The translations under genes and the position numbers were made by a program. A stretch of DNA of 64,000 nt from an uncultured Clostridia bacterium (GTDB taxonomy: Bacteria > Bacillota > Clostridia > Christensenellales > Pumilibacteraceae), in the NCBI GenBank assembly GCA_947089425.1, contig CAMUKG010000006.1, positions 1 to 64,000 of the forward strand, read 5' to 3'. The notes under the pieces are model-generated. The model was given only the letters and a program-made list of their open reading frames with translations. It was not told where the DNA came from and made no database searches. Below are positions 16,989 through 24,966 of the stretch, piece after piece. The stretch's first letter is position 1; each line of letters begins with the position of its first letter.

Positions 16989-19191
16989 GTTCAAGCGTGC
17001 TATTTTTAAATATATTTTCATGTTGTTTTCTCTGGCGGCACTGTGCGGCGCGGAGTTTTCGGGTATGCGTCCTTGCGGAGCGGGGTTTGTAGCCGCGCTC
17101 GTTTATTGCGGAATGCCGGCTATTGTAGTGCTTCCCGTATATATAGGATTTTCGCTCGTTTTCGATTTTTCGCTCGGTACGTTTTTATACGCCATTGCGG
17201 TTAGCGTCGTTTCGTTTGTGTCGGGCATGGCGGGGCTCAAATTCAAACGCGCCAAAAGAGCCGTTTTCGTGTCGGGCATAGCGGCGGCGCAACTGTCGCT
17301 GTTGTTCATGCGCGCGAGGCTCGGCTATCTTATAATTTTGGTGTGGAGCGTTTTGGCTGTGGGAATATTCGCGGCTTCGGTATGCTTTCTACGCCCCGTG
17401 CTCGTGCAAAAACTCAAATACAAATTTTTGGAAACCGAACTCGTTTGCGGTGGCGTGCTTCTCATTTGCGCGTCGCTCGGACTATGCAAAATGCAAGTTG
17501 CGGGTTTTGACGCCGCATATTTGCTTGCGGCTTTCGCGATACCGTTTGCGGCGGGTGTGGGTTCGCTTTCGGGCTCGGTGGCGGTGGCTATGTGTTTCGG
17601 GTGCGGAATGGCGCTTGGCTCCGAGCATGTGGCTCCCATAGCGTTTATGGCGTTTGCCGCGCTCGTCACCGCAATATTCGCCGAAGCTCCTCGCCCGATA
17701 TCGTCGCTTTCCACCGTAGCCGCCTACGTTCTTGCCGCATATCTTTTTTCGGCGCCGCCGTTGTGGCAACAAATATTGTGCTTTGCGGTCGGGGCTTTGG
17801 CGTTCGCGCTCGTGCCCAAAAGTTTGCTCGGCAAAGTGCGCGACGTTTTGTTCGCGCCCGTCACCGCCACAGCCGCGCGAGGCATTGTGAACCGAGCGGC
17901 GGCGGAAACGGGGAAGAATTTGCTCGGAGCGTCGCAAATATTCGCCGACATGAAAATCGCTATGGAGCAAGTGCCCGAAGCGGAAGAGGCGGGCGTGCTC
18001 GAAAAGAACGTGTGTTCGCGCTGCTCGGGCTACGCGCAATGCTCGCAAGTGCAAGGCTACCGCGAAGCTCTCGATAGAATGGAAAGAAGTTCGGCAGCTA
18101 AGGGTAGAGCGAGCGTTTCGGAGGTGCCCGCGCTTTTATCGGGGTGCGGCAATCTTTCCGCTCTAATTTCGGGCGCGACCGAATCGGCGCAACTCAAACA
18201 CGAACAGCTTATTGTGAGCGAGGCAAGAAAGGAAGGGCGCAATATAGTTGCAAAACAACTCGGGCTTATGTCAGAAGTTTTGAAGCAAATGGGCAACCGA
18301 GTGAAAGAGCCCGCGAAGTTCGACACCGCCAAAGAAAAGCGCATTGCCGAAGAACTTTCGTATAGGGGAGCGGTGGTGCCCGAAGTTATAGTAACCGACG
18401 AAACCGTGTCGGTGGTGTTGCAGTCCGAAGAACTCACGAGCGAGCAAATAACTTCGGCGGTGAGCAAAACGATGCGTTCTCCTTACCGTTGCATAAGAGG
18501 GGGCGCCGACGTGCTTCCGGGCTATACTCTGTTGCTTTTCGCACGCGCCCCGCGCTACGACGTGGCGTTTTCGGCGGCGGCGAGCGCCAAAGAGACGCGA
18601 AGCGGCGACAGTCATTCGTTTATAAGGCTTGGCGGCGACCGTTTTATGATGACGCTGTGCGACGGCATGGGAAGCGGCGACGCGGCTCGAAAGGCGAGCG
18701 AAACGGCAATAGAATTAGTGGAAAGTTTCTTTAAAGCGGGGCTCGATTCCATGAGCGCGGTTGAGTGCGTGAATAGGTTTTTGGCGCTCAACGAATGCGA
18801 AAGATTTTCCACTCTCGATATAACGGTTATAGACCTTAACAGCGGAGTCGCCGAAATAATAAAGCTGTCGTCGCCCGCAACGGTGCTTAAAACGAGCGAT
18901 GGCGTGCGCGCGATTTCGGGTTCGTCTCTTCCTATGGGAGTGTTCGAACATGTGCGGTGCGGGCATTCCACCCAAAATCTTCACTCGGGCGACGAAATAA
19001 TTATGGCGACTGACGGAGTAACCGACGCGCTCGGCTCGACCGAAAGCTTGCTTGCGGCGGCAATGAGCAATGCGTCCGACCCGCAAGCGAAAGCGCAAGA
19101 TATTCTCGAATATGCTACCGCTTCGCAAAAAGGGAAACTGCGCGACGACGGCACCGTGTTGTGCGCTCGAATTTTCGAAAAAAAGTATTAA
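16987..19191 (+). CDS. spoIIE: Stage II sporulation protein E (SpoIIE)
   Basis: A 734-aa membrane-bound PP2C-type phosphatase that dephosphorylates SpoIIAA and so activates sigma-F in the forespore. About ten hydrophobic segments fill residues 1-290. A central regulatory region contains a cysteine cluster (NVCSRCSGYAQCSQ). The C-terminal PP2C domain (about 540-734) has the metal-binding motifs CDGMGSGDAARKAS and ATDGVTDALG. It is somewhat shorter than the roughly 827-aa B. subtilis protein, mostly in the linker. The start is taken as TTG right after the terminator; an in-frame ATG at 17020 is an alternative. Its promoter carries a candidate Spo0A box. Confidence 0.92.
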   Translation: MFKRAIFKYIFMLFSLAALCGAEFSGMRPCGAGFVAALVYCGMPAIVVLPVYIGFSLVFDFSLGTFLYAIAVSVVSFVSGMAGLKFKRAKRAVFVSGIAAAQLSLLFMRARLGYLIILVWSVLAVGIFAASVCFLRPVLVQKLKYKFLETELVCGGVLLICASLGLCKMQVAGFDAAYLLAAFAIPFAAGVGSLSGSVAVAMCFGCGMALGSEHVAPIAFMAFAALVTAIFAEAPRPISSLSTVAAYVLAAYLFSAPPLWQQILCFAVGALAFALVPKSLLGKVRDVLFAPVTATAARGIVNRAAAETGKNLLGASQIFADMKIAMEQVPEAEEAGVLEKNVCSRCSGYAQCSQVQGYREALDRMERSSAAKGRASVSEVPALLSGCGNLSALISGATESAQLKHEQLIVSEARKEGRNIVAKQLGLMSEVLKQMGNRVKEPAKFDTAKEKRIAEELSYRGAVVPEVIVTDETVSVVLQSEELTSEQITSAVSKTMRSPYRCIRGGADVLPGYTLLLFARAPRYDVAFSAAASAKETRSGDSHSFIRLGGDRFMMTLCDGMGSGDAARKASETAIELVESFFKAGLDSMSAVECVNRFLALNECERFSTLDITVIDLNSGVAEIIKLSSPATVLKTSDGVRAISGSSLPMGVFEHVRCGHSTQNLHSGDEIIMATDGVTDALGSTESLLAAAMSNASDPQAKAQDILEYATASQKGKLRDDGTVLCARIFEKKY

Positions 19192-19225
19192 AAGCGAGTT
19201 TGACTTCAAAAAGCTTTGCTTACGG

Positions 19226-19254
19226 TTGACAAAACTTACAAGCGATTGTATAAT
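19226..19254 (+). promoter_or_regulatory. Perfect consensus promoter, leaderless geometry
   Basis: TTGACA (19226-19231), 17 nt, TATAAT (19249-19254). The predicted transcript start (about 19261) coincides with the tandem ATG codons at 19260 and 19263. Confidence 0.85.
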
Positions 19255-19259
19255 AGAAA

Positions 19260-20948
19260 ATGATGAAGTATTTGTTCGAGCATAAATCGTCTATAATATT
19301 TTGCTCGGTGGCGGCGGCGTTGGCGCTTTTGTTCGTCGTAATGTTTGTTGTTGCCGTAGCGCGGAAAAAGCGCGTTCGCAAAGGCTTCGACGTTGTGAAA
19401 CTGCTGTTCGGCTCGCTTGCGTTTATAGTTGCGTTTGTGGCGGGCGCTTTTGCCATTGTGAATAAATATCAATTATTAAAACTTTCGACGGTTTCCGACG
19501 GAGGAGCTCTTTCGTTTTTATATGCGGGAAAAGAGTTGTTTTCGATTCCGAAGCTCGGATTTGCAGCGGTTGTATTCAATCGTTTGAAATTAGTCGGCGT
19601 AGTAGCGCCGTTTGCGATTTGCTTATTGAGTTTAATTGCAATGATTGCAGTGACGGCAAAGACTTATTCCAAAAAGAAAGCGAAAAAGATTGCCGAAACG
19701 AGCGTTAAGCCCGCGAAAAAAAGTTTCGAGCCAAGCGAACCCGAACCGAATGTTACGGGAGAACCCGTTGACGAGATTGAGAACGAGAGCACGCCGTCGT
19801 TTGACGAGCCCCAAACTTTTGCGCAAGAAGAAAGCGAATTCGTTTTAACCGAACCCGACGACGAAATCGATTCGGTTGAGGCGAGAAATATAGTTGATGA
19901 AATAGACAGACTCGTGACGGGCGAACACGAGCCGTTAGACGACGAAATAGACGACAGGCTGCGCAGAGCAATCAAAGAGGGATACGAGCTGACGAGCGCA
20001 TTCGAAGATAGCGCGTCTATTCGTTCCGAAGAATTCAAAGAGGAGAATTTGCAAGATATTCCGTCGTCTTTTAACGAAAGCGCCGAAAAAGTCGATTACA
20101 TAGAAGAGGAATCGGACGGAGAATCCGAAGAAGAATTTTCGGAGAACTCGAACGACGAGTTTTACGCCGACGAGCCCGAAGAGAACCCCTACGACGAACC
20201 GTTCGCGCAAGAAACTTTAAAAGAGACGGAAGACGAGCCGACGGAAGAAACAGAACCGAGTTACGAAGATTTTGCGTTTGCAAACGAACCCGACGGAGAG
20301 GACGAACCCGTAGAAGAAGAAACGGAAGACGCTCGCGAAAGCTATGCCGCAATGTCGGCGCGTTCTCAATTCGACAGCGTAGTAACGGCGAAAGAAAAAA
20401 AATCGGAAAAAACGCAAAATCTTTCGTCGGGTCGCAAAGCGGAACCCGTTCGCGGCGATTACGACGAATCGCTTATTCCCACTCGTGTGCGCACTATAAT
20501 ACGCCGTCCCACAGCGAAAAACATGGAGGAAATCGAGCGCAGAGTATCCGCGCAAACGGAGCAAGAGAAAGAACCCGTTGCGGTAGCGAAAGCAGCCGTT
20601 GCTTCCGAAAAATCCGCAGAACAGAAAAAAGAGACTTCGAGTTCGGCGAAAAAAGCCGCGCCACGCAAGAAAAACGGCGGAGCTTCGGGAAAAAGCGATG
20701 CACAAACAAAAGCTTCATCGAAGAGCGGCGCGAAAATTGCGGACTCAAAAAACGACGAAGCGAAAGCGGAAAAACCAACCGTGAGCAAATCGGTTGTTGC
20801 GGAAATCAATAATTTGCCGCTCACCCGCAAATATATAATTTTGAACAGACGCAACGCGGCGGCTGTTTTCAACGAGTATTTAAACGGCAAGCGCGAACAG
20901 GAAAAGAAAGAAATCACGGGCTCTCTTAACACCATTATCATAAAATAG
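19260..20948 (+). CDS. Membrane protein with long acidic and Lys/Ala-rich cytoplasmic region
   Basis: A 562-aa protein of unknown function. Three hydrophobic segments lie at about 12-34, 48-68 and 112-132. Residues about 150-370 are dominated by glutamate and aspartate (for example EEESDGESEEEFSENSNDEF), residues about 375-520 are rich in K, A, S and E, and the last 45 residues look folded (LTRKYIILNRRNAAAVFNEY). The true start is probably the second ATG at 19263, since the perfect promoter leaves no 5' leader and no ribosome-binding site. It is followed 21 nt later by the ROK kinase, in the same operon. A scaffold role is a guess from composition. Confidence 0.75.
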   Translation: MMKYLFEHKSSIIFCSVAAALALLFVVMFVVAVARKKRVRKGFDVVKLLFGSLAFIVAFVAGAFAIVNKYQLLKLSTVSDGGALSFLYAGKELFSIPKLGFAAVVFNRLKLVGVVAPFAICLLSLIAMIAVTAKTYSKKKAKKIAETSVKPAKKSFEPSEPEPNVTGEPVDEIENESTPSFDEPQTFAQEESEFVLTEPDDEIDSVEARNIVDEIDRLVTGEHEPLDDEIDDRLRRAIKEGYELTSAFEDSASIRSEEFKEENLQDIPSSFNESAEKVDYIEEESDGESEEEFSENSNDEFYADEPEENPYDEPFAQETLKETEDEPTEETEPSYEDFAFANEPDGEDEPVEEETEDARESYAAMSARSQFDSVVTAKEKKSEKTQNLSSGRKAEPVRGDYDESLIPTRVRTIIRRPTAKNMEEIERRVSAQTEQEKEPVAVAKAAVASEKSAEQKKETSSSAKKAAPRKKNGGASGKSDAQTKASSKSGAKIADSKNDEAKAEKPTVSKSVVAEINNLPLTRKYIILNRRNAAAVFNEYLNGKREQEKKEITGSLNTIIIK

Positions 20949-20969
20949 AGAGAGTAAAGGAGTTTTGCA

Positions 20970-21908
20970 ATGAAAAAATACATAGGGGTAGACGTTGGGG
21001 GCACTACGGTGAAAGCGGCGGTTGTGGACGAAAACGGAAAAATTCTTAGCAGGTCGTCAATTCCCACGCTTGCCACTCGCAAAAGCGACGAACTTATTGC
21101 CGATATAATAGCGCAAATAAAAACGCTTGCCGAAAACGAAGATTACGAGGGCGTGGGCGTAGGGTGTCCCGGCACTGTGGACAGCGAGACGGGCGAGGTC
21201 ATGTATAGCTGTAACCTCTATTGGGAAAACGTGCCGCTTGTGGAAAAGCTCCGTAAGGCGCTTGGCAAACCCGTTAGGGCGTGCAACGACGCGTCGGCGG
21301 CGGCGCTCGGAGAATCGCGTTTCGGCGCGGGCAAAGGTTGCTCCGACACCGCGTTTATAACGCTCGGCACGGGAGTGGGCGGCGGAATAGTTGTGGGCGG
21401 AAAACTGTTCGACGGCTATCGCGGCATGGGGACGGAAATAGGGCACATGGTTATTCGCTACGGAGGCGTGCATTGTTCGTGCGGGCGCAACGGCTGTTTG
21501 GAAGCGTATTGCTCGGCTACCGCGCTCATTCGCGACACCGTTTTCGCAATGCAGACCGACCGCAACAGCGCAATGTGGAAATTCGTGGACGGCGACCTAA
21601 ACAAAGTTGACGGAAAAACGAGTTTCGAATGCGCCAAAAAGGGCGACGAGACGGCTTTGCGCGTTGTGAACAAATTCCTCGACTATCTTGCCGAAGGCAT
21701 CACCGACATAGTAAACGTGTTTAGAAGTCAGGCGGTGATTATAGGCGGGGGAGTGAGCGCGCAAGGAAAGTATATCACCGAGCCGCTTCAAGAAAGAGTT
21801 GACCGATTAAGCTACGGAGTGGGAAACAGCGGCGTGCGCACCGAAATCGTCACGGCTTCGCTCGGAAACGACGCGGGCGTAATAGGCGCCGCAAGTTTGG
21901 TAATGTAA
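20970..21908 (+). CDS. ROK-family glucokinase-like sugar kinase
   Basis: A 312-aa sugar kinase, most likely ATP-dependent glucokinase feeding glycolysis. The phosphate-1 motif is IGVDVGGTTVKAAVVDENGK (4-23). The ROK zinc motif is CSCGRNGCLEAYCS near 170-183, preceded by a GxEIGH active-site motif (TEIGHMV). The C-terminal adenosine motif is IIGGGVSAQGKYI. The ATG follows AAAGGAG. It is in the operon started at 19226. The specificity for glucose over N-acetyl sugars or allose is inferred from the closest Firmicutes paralogues and not certain. Confidence 0.88.
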   Translation: MKKYIGVDVGGTTVKAAVVDENGKILSRSSIPTLATRKSDELIADIIAQIKTLAENEDYEGVGVGCPGTVDSETGEVMYSCNLYWENVPLVEKLRKALGKPVRACNDASAAALGESRFGAGKGCSDTAFITLGTGVGGGIVVGGKLFDGYRGMGTEIGHMVIRYGGVHCSCGRNGCLEAYCSATALIRDTVFAMQTDRNSAMWKFVDGDLNKVDGKTSFECAKKGDETALRVVNKFLDYLAEGITDIVNVFRSQAVIIGGGVSAQGKYITEPLQERVDRLSYGVGNSGVRTEIVTASLGNDAGVIGAASLVM

Positions 21909-21996
21909 AAAGGACAATATAAAATAAAGCAAAAGAGCCGTTTTCGTATTATCGAAGCGACTTTTGCATATAAATATTATAACGGGAGAACAAATT

Positions 21997-22536
21997 ATGA
22001 AATCGTTGAAAGGAACCAAAACGGAAGCCAACCTCATGGAAGCGTTCGCGGGCGAAAGCATGGCTCGCAACAAGTACGACTATTACGCGAGTAAGGCTAA
22101 AAAAGACGGCTACGAACAAATTGCCGAGTTTTTCACCGAGACGGCGGCAAACGAAAAAGAGCACGCGAAAATATGGTTTAAGCTTTTGCACAACGGAATA
22201 GCCGACACCGAAACCAACCTCGTGGACGCCGCCAACGGCGAAAACTTCGAATGGACGGATATGTACGCCCGCTTTGCCGAAGAAGCGAAAGCGGAGGGCT
22301 TCGACGCCATCGCAAAACTTTTCTCGCTCGTTGCCGAAGTGGAAAAGAGCCACGAGGAACGCTATTTAAAGCTTATGGCAAATATAAAGAACGGCGAAGT
22401 GTTCGAGCGCAAAGAAATCGTGGTGTGGCGTTGCCGTAATTGCGGATACTTGCACACGGGAGAAAAAGCCCCCGAAGTTTGCCCCGTATGCGCCCATGCA
22501 AAAAGCTTCTTTATGCTCAAAGAAAACAATTATTAA
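21997..22536 (+). CDS. Rubrerythrin
   Basis: A 179-aa di-iron peroxidase protecting an anaerobe from hydrogen peroxide. An N-terminal four-helix erythrin domain carries the glutamate and histidine ligands ([33 protein letters not shown]). The C-terminal rubredoxin-like domain has the two CxxC knuckles WRCRNCGY and [11 protein letters not shown]. The start is the ATG at 21997 behind GGGAGA. The preceding in-frame TTG has no ribosome-binding site. It ends at a bidirectional terminator. Confidence 0.95.
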   Translation: MKSLKGTKTEANLMEAFAGESMARNKYDYYASKAKKDGYEQIAEFFTETAANEKEHAKIWFKLLHNGIADTETNLVDAANGENFEWTDMYARFAEEAKAEGFDAIAKLFSLVAEVEKSHEERYLKLMANIKNGEVFERKEIVVWRCRNCGYLHTGEKAPEVCPVCAHAKSFFMLKENNY

Positions 22537-22556
22537 ACGGGTAAGAAATTTAAAGA

Positions 22557-22590
22557 AAAAAAGTTCTTGGCAAAAGCTAAGAACTTTTTT
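22557..22590. terminator. Bidirectional terminator
   Basis: A 12-bp perfect stem (AAAAAAGTTCTT at 22557-22568 with AAGAACTTTTTT at 22579-22590), A-rich on one side and T-rich on the other. It serves rubrerythrin on the + strand and the convergent 178-aa gene on the minus strand. Confidence 0.88.
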
Positions 22591-22606
22591 GTGATTTATT
22601 GACTTT

Positions 22607-23143
22607 TTAAATAGGATAGTTGTCGGATATCCGCTGATATAAACGAGTCGCACCCGTTTTAACGGTTTTATAAACTCCGAAAAATTCATATCCTTTATTT
22701 GTTTTTACAAAGACTATTCTATATTTTGAGTTAAATGTTGCTCCGCTGTCAACCACTTCGATAATGCTATCCCCGTTATTTTGAATAAGATTTACCACGT
22801 GGTAATCGTCTACAACCGAGTCGAGTTTTTGTGCATCGTAATTCGGATAGAATATAAACCACACTCCGCATTCTTTTTCTCTATCAACATTTGCGGCATA
22901 TAACGGCGTTTGCCACCCGAATTGATTCGATTTATATTTATCCCATCCAAGTGTGTCGCAAAACTTTTCGTAAATATTGCGTGAATTACCGCCGTACACA
23001 TGCCCTCGAATAATTTTCGAAAAGTCGGTTTCTATTGTTTTTGCGTGAGAAGCGATTTTGATTTGAGGTCTACACTCTTTGCAAAGTTCTTCGTCATCGG
23101 TTATGTAATTTAGTTCGCATTTCGGACATTTTTTATACTTCAT
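22607..23143 (-). CDS. Hypothetical protein with N-terminal zinc ribbon
   Basis: A 178-aa protein on the minus strand. The N-terminus MKYKKCPKCELNYI with a later CKEC gives a CPxC...CxxC zinc-ribbon pattern. The rest is a mixed alpha/beta domain ending in ATRLYQRISDNYPI, with GYEFFGVYKT recalling the terminal strand of some DNA-binding or nuclease-associated domains, a weak resemblance only. AAGGAG lies before the ATG. Codon use is visibly AT-richer than that of flanking genes, as is a broken frame just upstream, so both may have been acquired together. Confidence 0.7.
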   Translation of the reverse strand: MKYKKCPKCELNYITDDEELCKECRPQIKIASHAKTIETDFSKIIRGHVYGGNSRNIYEKFCDTLGWDKYKSNQFGWQTPLYAANVDREKECGVWFIFYPNYDAQKLDSVVDDYHVVNLIQNNGDSIIEVVDSGATFNSKYRIVFVKTNKGYEFFGVYKTVKTGATRLYQRISDNYPI

Positions 23144-23169
23144 TGTTTTTGCTCCTTATTAGAGTTAGT

Positions 23170-23457
23170 TTAGTCGTCCCAAGCGTCATTATGTTTAGGC
23201 AATGAGGGCTTTTTAGTTGGTTGTGCTAGTTGATTTACAGTTGTCTGTTGATTTTTATTTGATTGCAATTCCGACAATAACGATTTTGCTTGCGTTATTT
23301 CCGTATCATTCAAAATATCGCTATAAGATTTTAATATCTCGTTTAACGTAAACTCGGTTAAATTTAATCGATAATCTTTTTTGCGGCGAGTAATCGTTCT
23401 TCTCGTTAGGTTGAGCTGTAATTTTCCCTTATGGTCACGTCGCGCAAAAGCAATCGT
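23170..23457 (-). pseudogene. Start-less open frame, probable gene remnant
   Basis: A 95-codon frame on the minus strand ends SLPKHNDAWDD at the stop 23170-23172, 26 nt before the zinc-ribbon gene. Its composition is protein-like (RRTITRRKKDYRLNLTEF, then NEILKSYSDILNDTEITQAK), but an in-frame stop precedes it and there is no ATG, GTG or usable TTG in the first 45 codons. It looks like the C-terminal part of a gene that lost its start by deletion or frameshift. I cannot name the family. Confidence 0.5.
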
Positions 23458-23599
23458 TTAATTTGTTTTCAGTATTTTATAAAAAATTTAATACCGCTGA
23501 TTTTTTCGTTCGTATTGTTACGAATAAATATTTGTTGCCAACATAAAAAAGCATGGCTAATGCCACGTTTCTAACTTACGCTATATAACTAAAAATTGC

Positions 23600-24061
23600 C
23601 TACATTAAATCGAAAAAGTTATGTTGGCGCAAAGCTTCGTAGAGCACTATTGCCACGCTGTTTGAAAGATTGAGCGAGCGAAGATTTTTGCCCATAGGTA
23701 TGCGCAATGAAAAATCGGAGTTTGCCGCGAGAAGTTCTTCGGGCAAGCCTTTGGTTTCTTTCCCGAACACAAGATAGCAACCGTCGGGGAATTTTACGTC
23801 GGCGTAGCGGTTTTTTGCTTTGGTGGAAAGATAGTAAAAAAGTCCGCCCTCGTTTTTGCGGTAAAAATCGTTTAAGTCGTCGTATACGGTCCAATCGAGC
23901 TTGTCCCAATAGTCGAGTCCCGCGCGTTTAAGCGTGCGGTCGCTCAGTTCGAAGCCGAGAGGTTTCACAATGTGCAGTCGCGTGTTCGTGCAAGCGCACG
24001 TGCGCGATATATTGCCCGTGTTTTGCGGTATTTCGGGCTCCACCAAAACAATATTCAGCAT
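23600..24061 (-). CDS. trmL: tRNA (cytidine/uridine-34-2'-O)-methyltransferase TrmL
   Basis: A 153-aa SPOUT-fold enzyme that uses S-adenosylmethionine to methylate the 2'-OH of the wobble base in certain leucine tRNAs. The N-terminus IVLVEPEIPQNTGNISRTC is the family signature. The SAM-binding trefoil knot is formed by LVFGKETKGLPEEL (98-111) and IPMGKNLRSLNLSNSVAIVL near 121-140. It is full length. Its promoter overlaps the end of yabQ, with the -10 box 6 nt before the ATG and no ribosome-binding site. Confidence 0.93.
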   Translation of the reverse strand: MLNIVLVEPEIPQNTGNISRTCACTNTRLHIVKPLGFELSDRTLKRAGLDYWDKLDWTVYDDLNDFYRKNEGGLFYYLSTKAKNRYADVKFPDGCYLVFGKETKGLPEELLAANSDFSLRIPMGKNLRSLNLSNSVAIVLYEALRQHNFFDLM

Positions 24062-24067
24062 AAACGC

Positions 24068-24096
24068 ATTATATCACGAATTTGCTTTTTAATCAA
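24068..24096 (-). promoter_or_regulatory. Leaderless promoter for trmL
   Basis: On the minus strand TTGATT (24096-24091), 17 nt, TATAAT (24073-24068), then exactly 6 nt to the ATG at 24061. The predicted +1 is the A of the start codon. The -35 box lies inside the end of yabQ. Confidence 0.8.
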
Positions 24097-24415
24097 GCGG
24101 TGAGGGCGAGGAAGCTCTCGCTTTCGGAGTTTTCTTTTTGAAACGCGTTCCTATTTTTTTGAAAAGACGAGTTACGAGCGCGTGCATTATAAAAAAACAT
24201 AGCGCTTGCGCCGCAATCGCATACGGGAAAAAGAGCCCGTTTCCATAAAAATACATTATTGCGGCATGAGAGCCCACAAGAGCGAACGCCGTTATAACGT
24301 CGGTTATTACGGTGAATACAATGCCCGCCGATTTTCGCAAAGGCGAGAGTGCGCCCTCCGCGATTCCGCAAGCGAGCCCCGCCGCGAGGCACAAAAGAAA
24401 AACGGTGCCCGCCAT
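24089..24415 (-). CDS. yabQ: YabQ-like spore cortex membrane protein
   Basis: A 108-aa protein with three hydrophobic segments (about 3-21, 30-52 and 58-80) and a basic C-terminus. It matches the YabQ layout (small N-terminal glycine-rich segment, then FTVITDVITAFAL with the conserved aspartate). It follows yabP with a 1-nt overlap, the order in other spore formers, where YabP and YabQ are needed for cortex formation. B. subtilis YabQ is about twice as long, and the extra C-terminal region is missing here. The call rests more on context than on sequence. Confidence 0.62.
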   Translation of the reverse strand: MAGTVFLLCLAAGLACGIAEGALSPLRKSAGIVFTVITDVITAFALVGSHAAIMYFYGNGLFFPYAIAAQALCFFIMHALVTRLFKKIGTRFKKKTPKARASSPSPLD

Positions 24416-24690
24416 TATTTGAAAAGGCGTTTGAGTAGCGGCTGTTTGGCTCCGCTGTATTTGATTGAATGAACAACGCCTTCGAAGTCAAGCGTGCCGT
24501 CGGAGGCGTTGAATTTTATTATTTTAAGCTTTTCGCCCGCGAGCAAAAGATTGCCGCAGGTGGAAATAAGATTTAACGAAGTGTCGCACGACGACACGAC
24601 TTTTTCTATTCCCGTAAGGCTTCCTTTTTCGCGGCAATAGAGTTTGAGCTCGTGCCCGCTGCGCAATTTAACGTTTTCGGTGTTTTCCAT
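24415..24690 (-). CDS. yabP: YabP-family sporulation protein
   Basis: A 91-aa protein resembling YabP and YqfC, small beta-rich proteins required for spore coat or cortex assembly. The pattern LTGIEKVVSSCDTSLNLIST, then NLLLAGEKLKIIKFNASDGT and FEGVVHSIKYS matches the family's alternating strands. I chose the ATG at 24690 (MENTENVKL). A GGAGGT lies 14 nt upstream, which is a long spacing, so translation may begin slightly earlier. The last base of its stop is the first base of the yabQ ATG. Confidence 0.72.
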   Translation of the reverse strand: MENTENVKLRSGHELKLYCREKGSLTGIEKVVSSCDTSLNLISTCGNLLLAGEKLKIIKFNASDGTLDFEGVVHSIKYSGAKQPLLKRLFK

Positions 24691-24871
24691 AATTATATTA
24701 CAAGACCTCCGTGTCGGGATTTGCAAAAAATACATAGGCGAAAATCGCCTCGACTATTTATATGCGTCAAACTTGCTAAATACCACGAAAAACGTTAAAA
24801 ATTCGCGAGGCCTCGGTTGATTTCAAAAATGAAGAGTCAAACATAAAAAGGCGCGCGCACCGTGAAAAAAG

Positions 24872-24900
24872 TTGCTTTTTTCTCGGCTATTTGTTACAAT
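24872..24900 (+). promoter_or_regulatory. Promoter for tex
   Basis: TTGCTT (24872-24877), 17 nt, TACAAT (24895-24900), 66 nt before the ATG at 24967, which has its own AGAGGT ribosome-binding site. Confidence 0.7.
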
Positions 24901-24966
24901 ATATCCGTGCTCGAAAGCGACTCGCTTTTCGGCAATAAATCGGCGAAAGCCGACAAGAGGTAAAAA

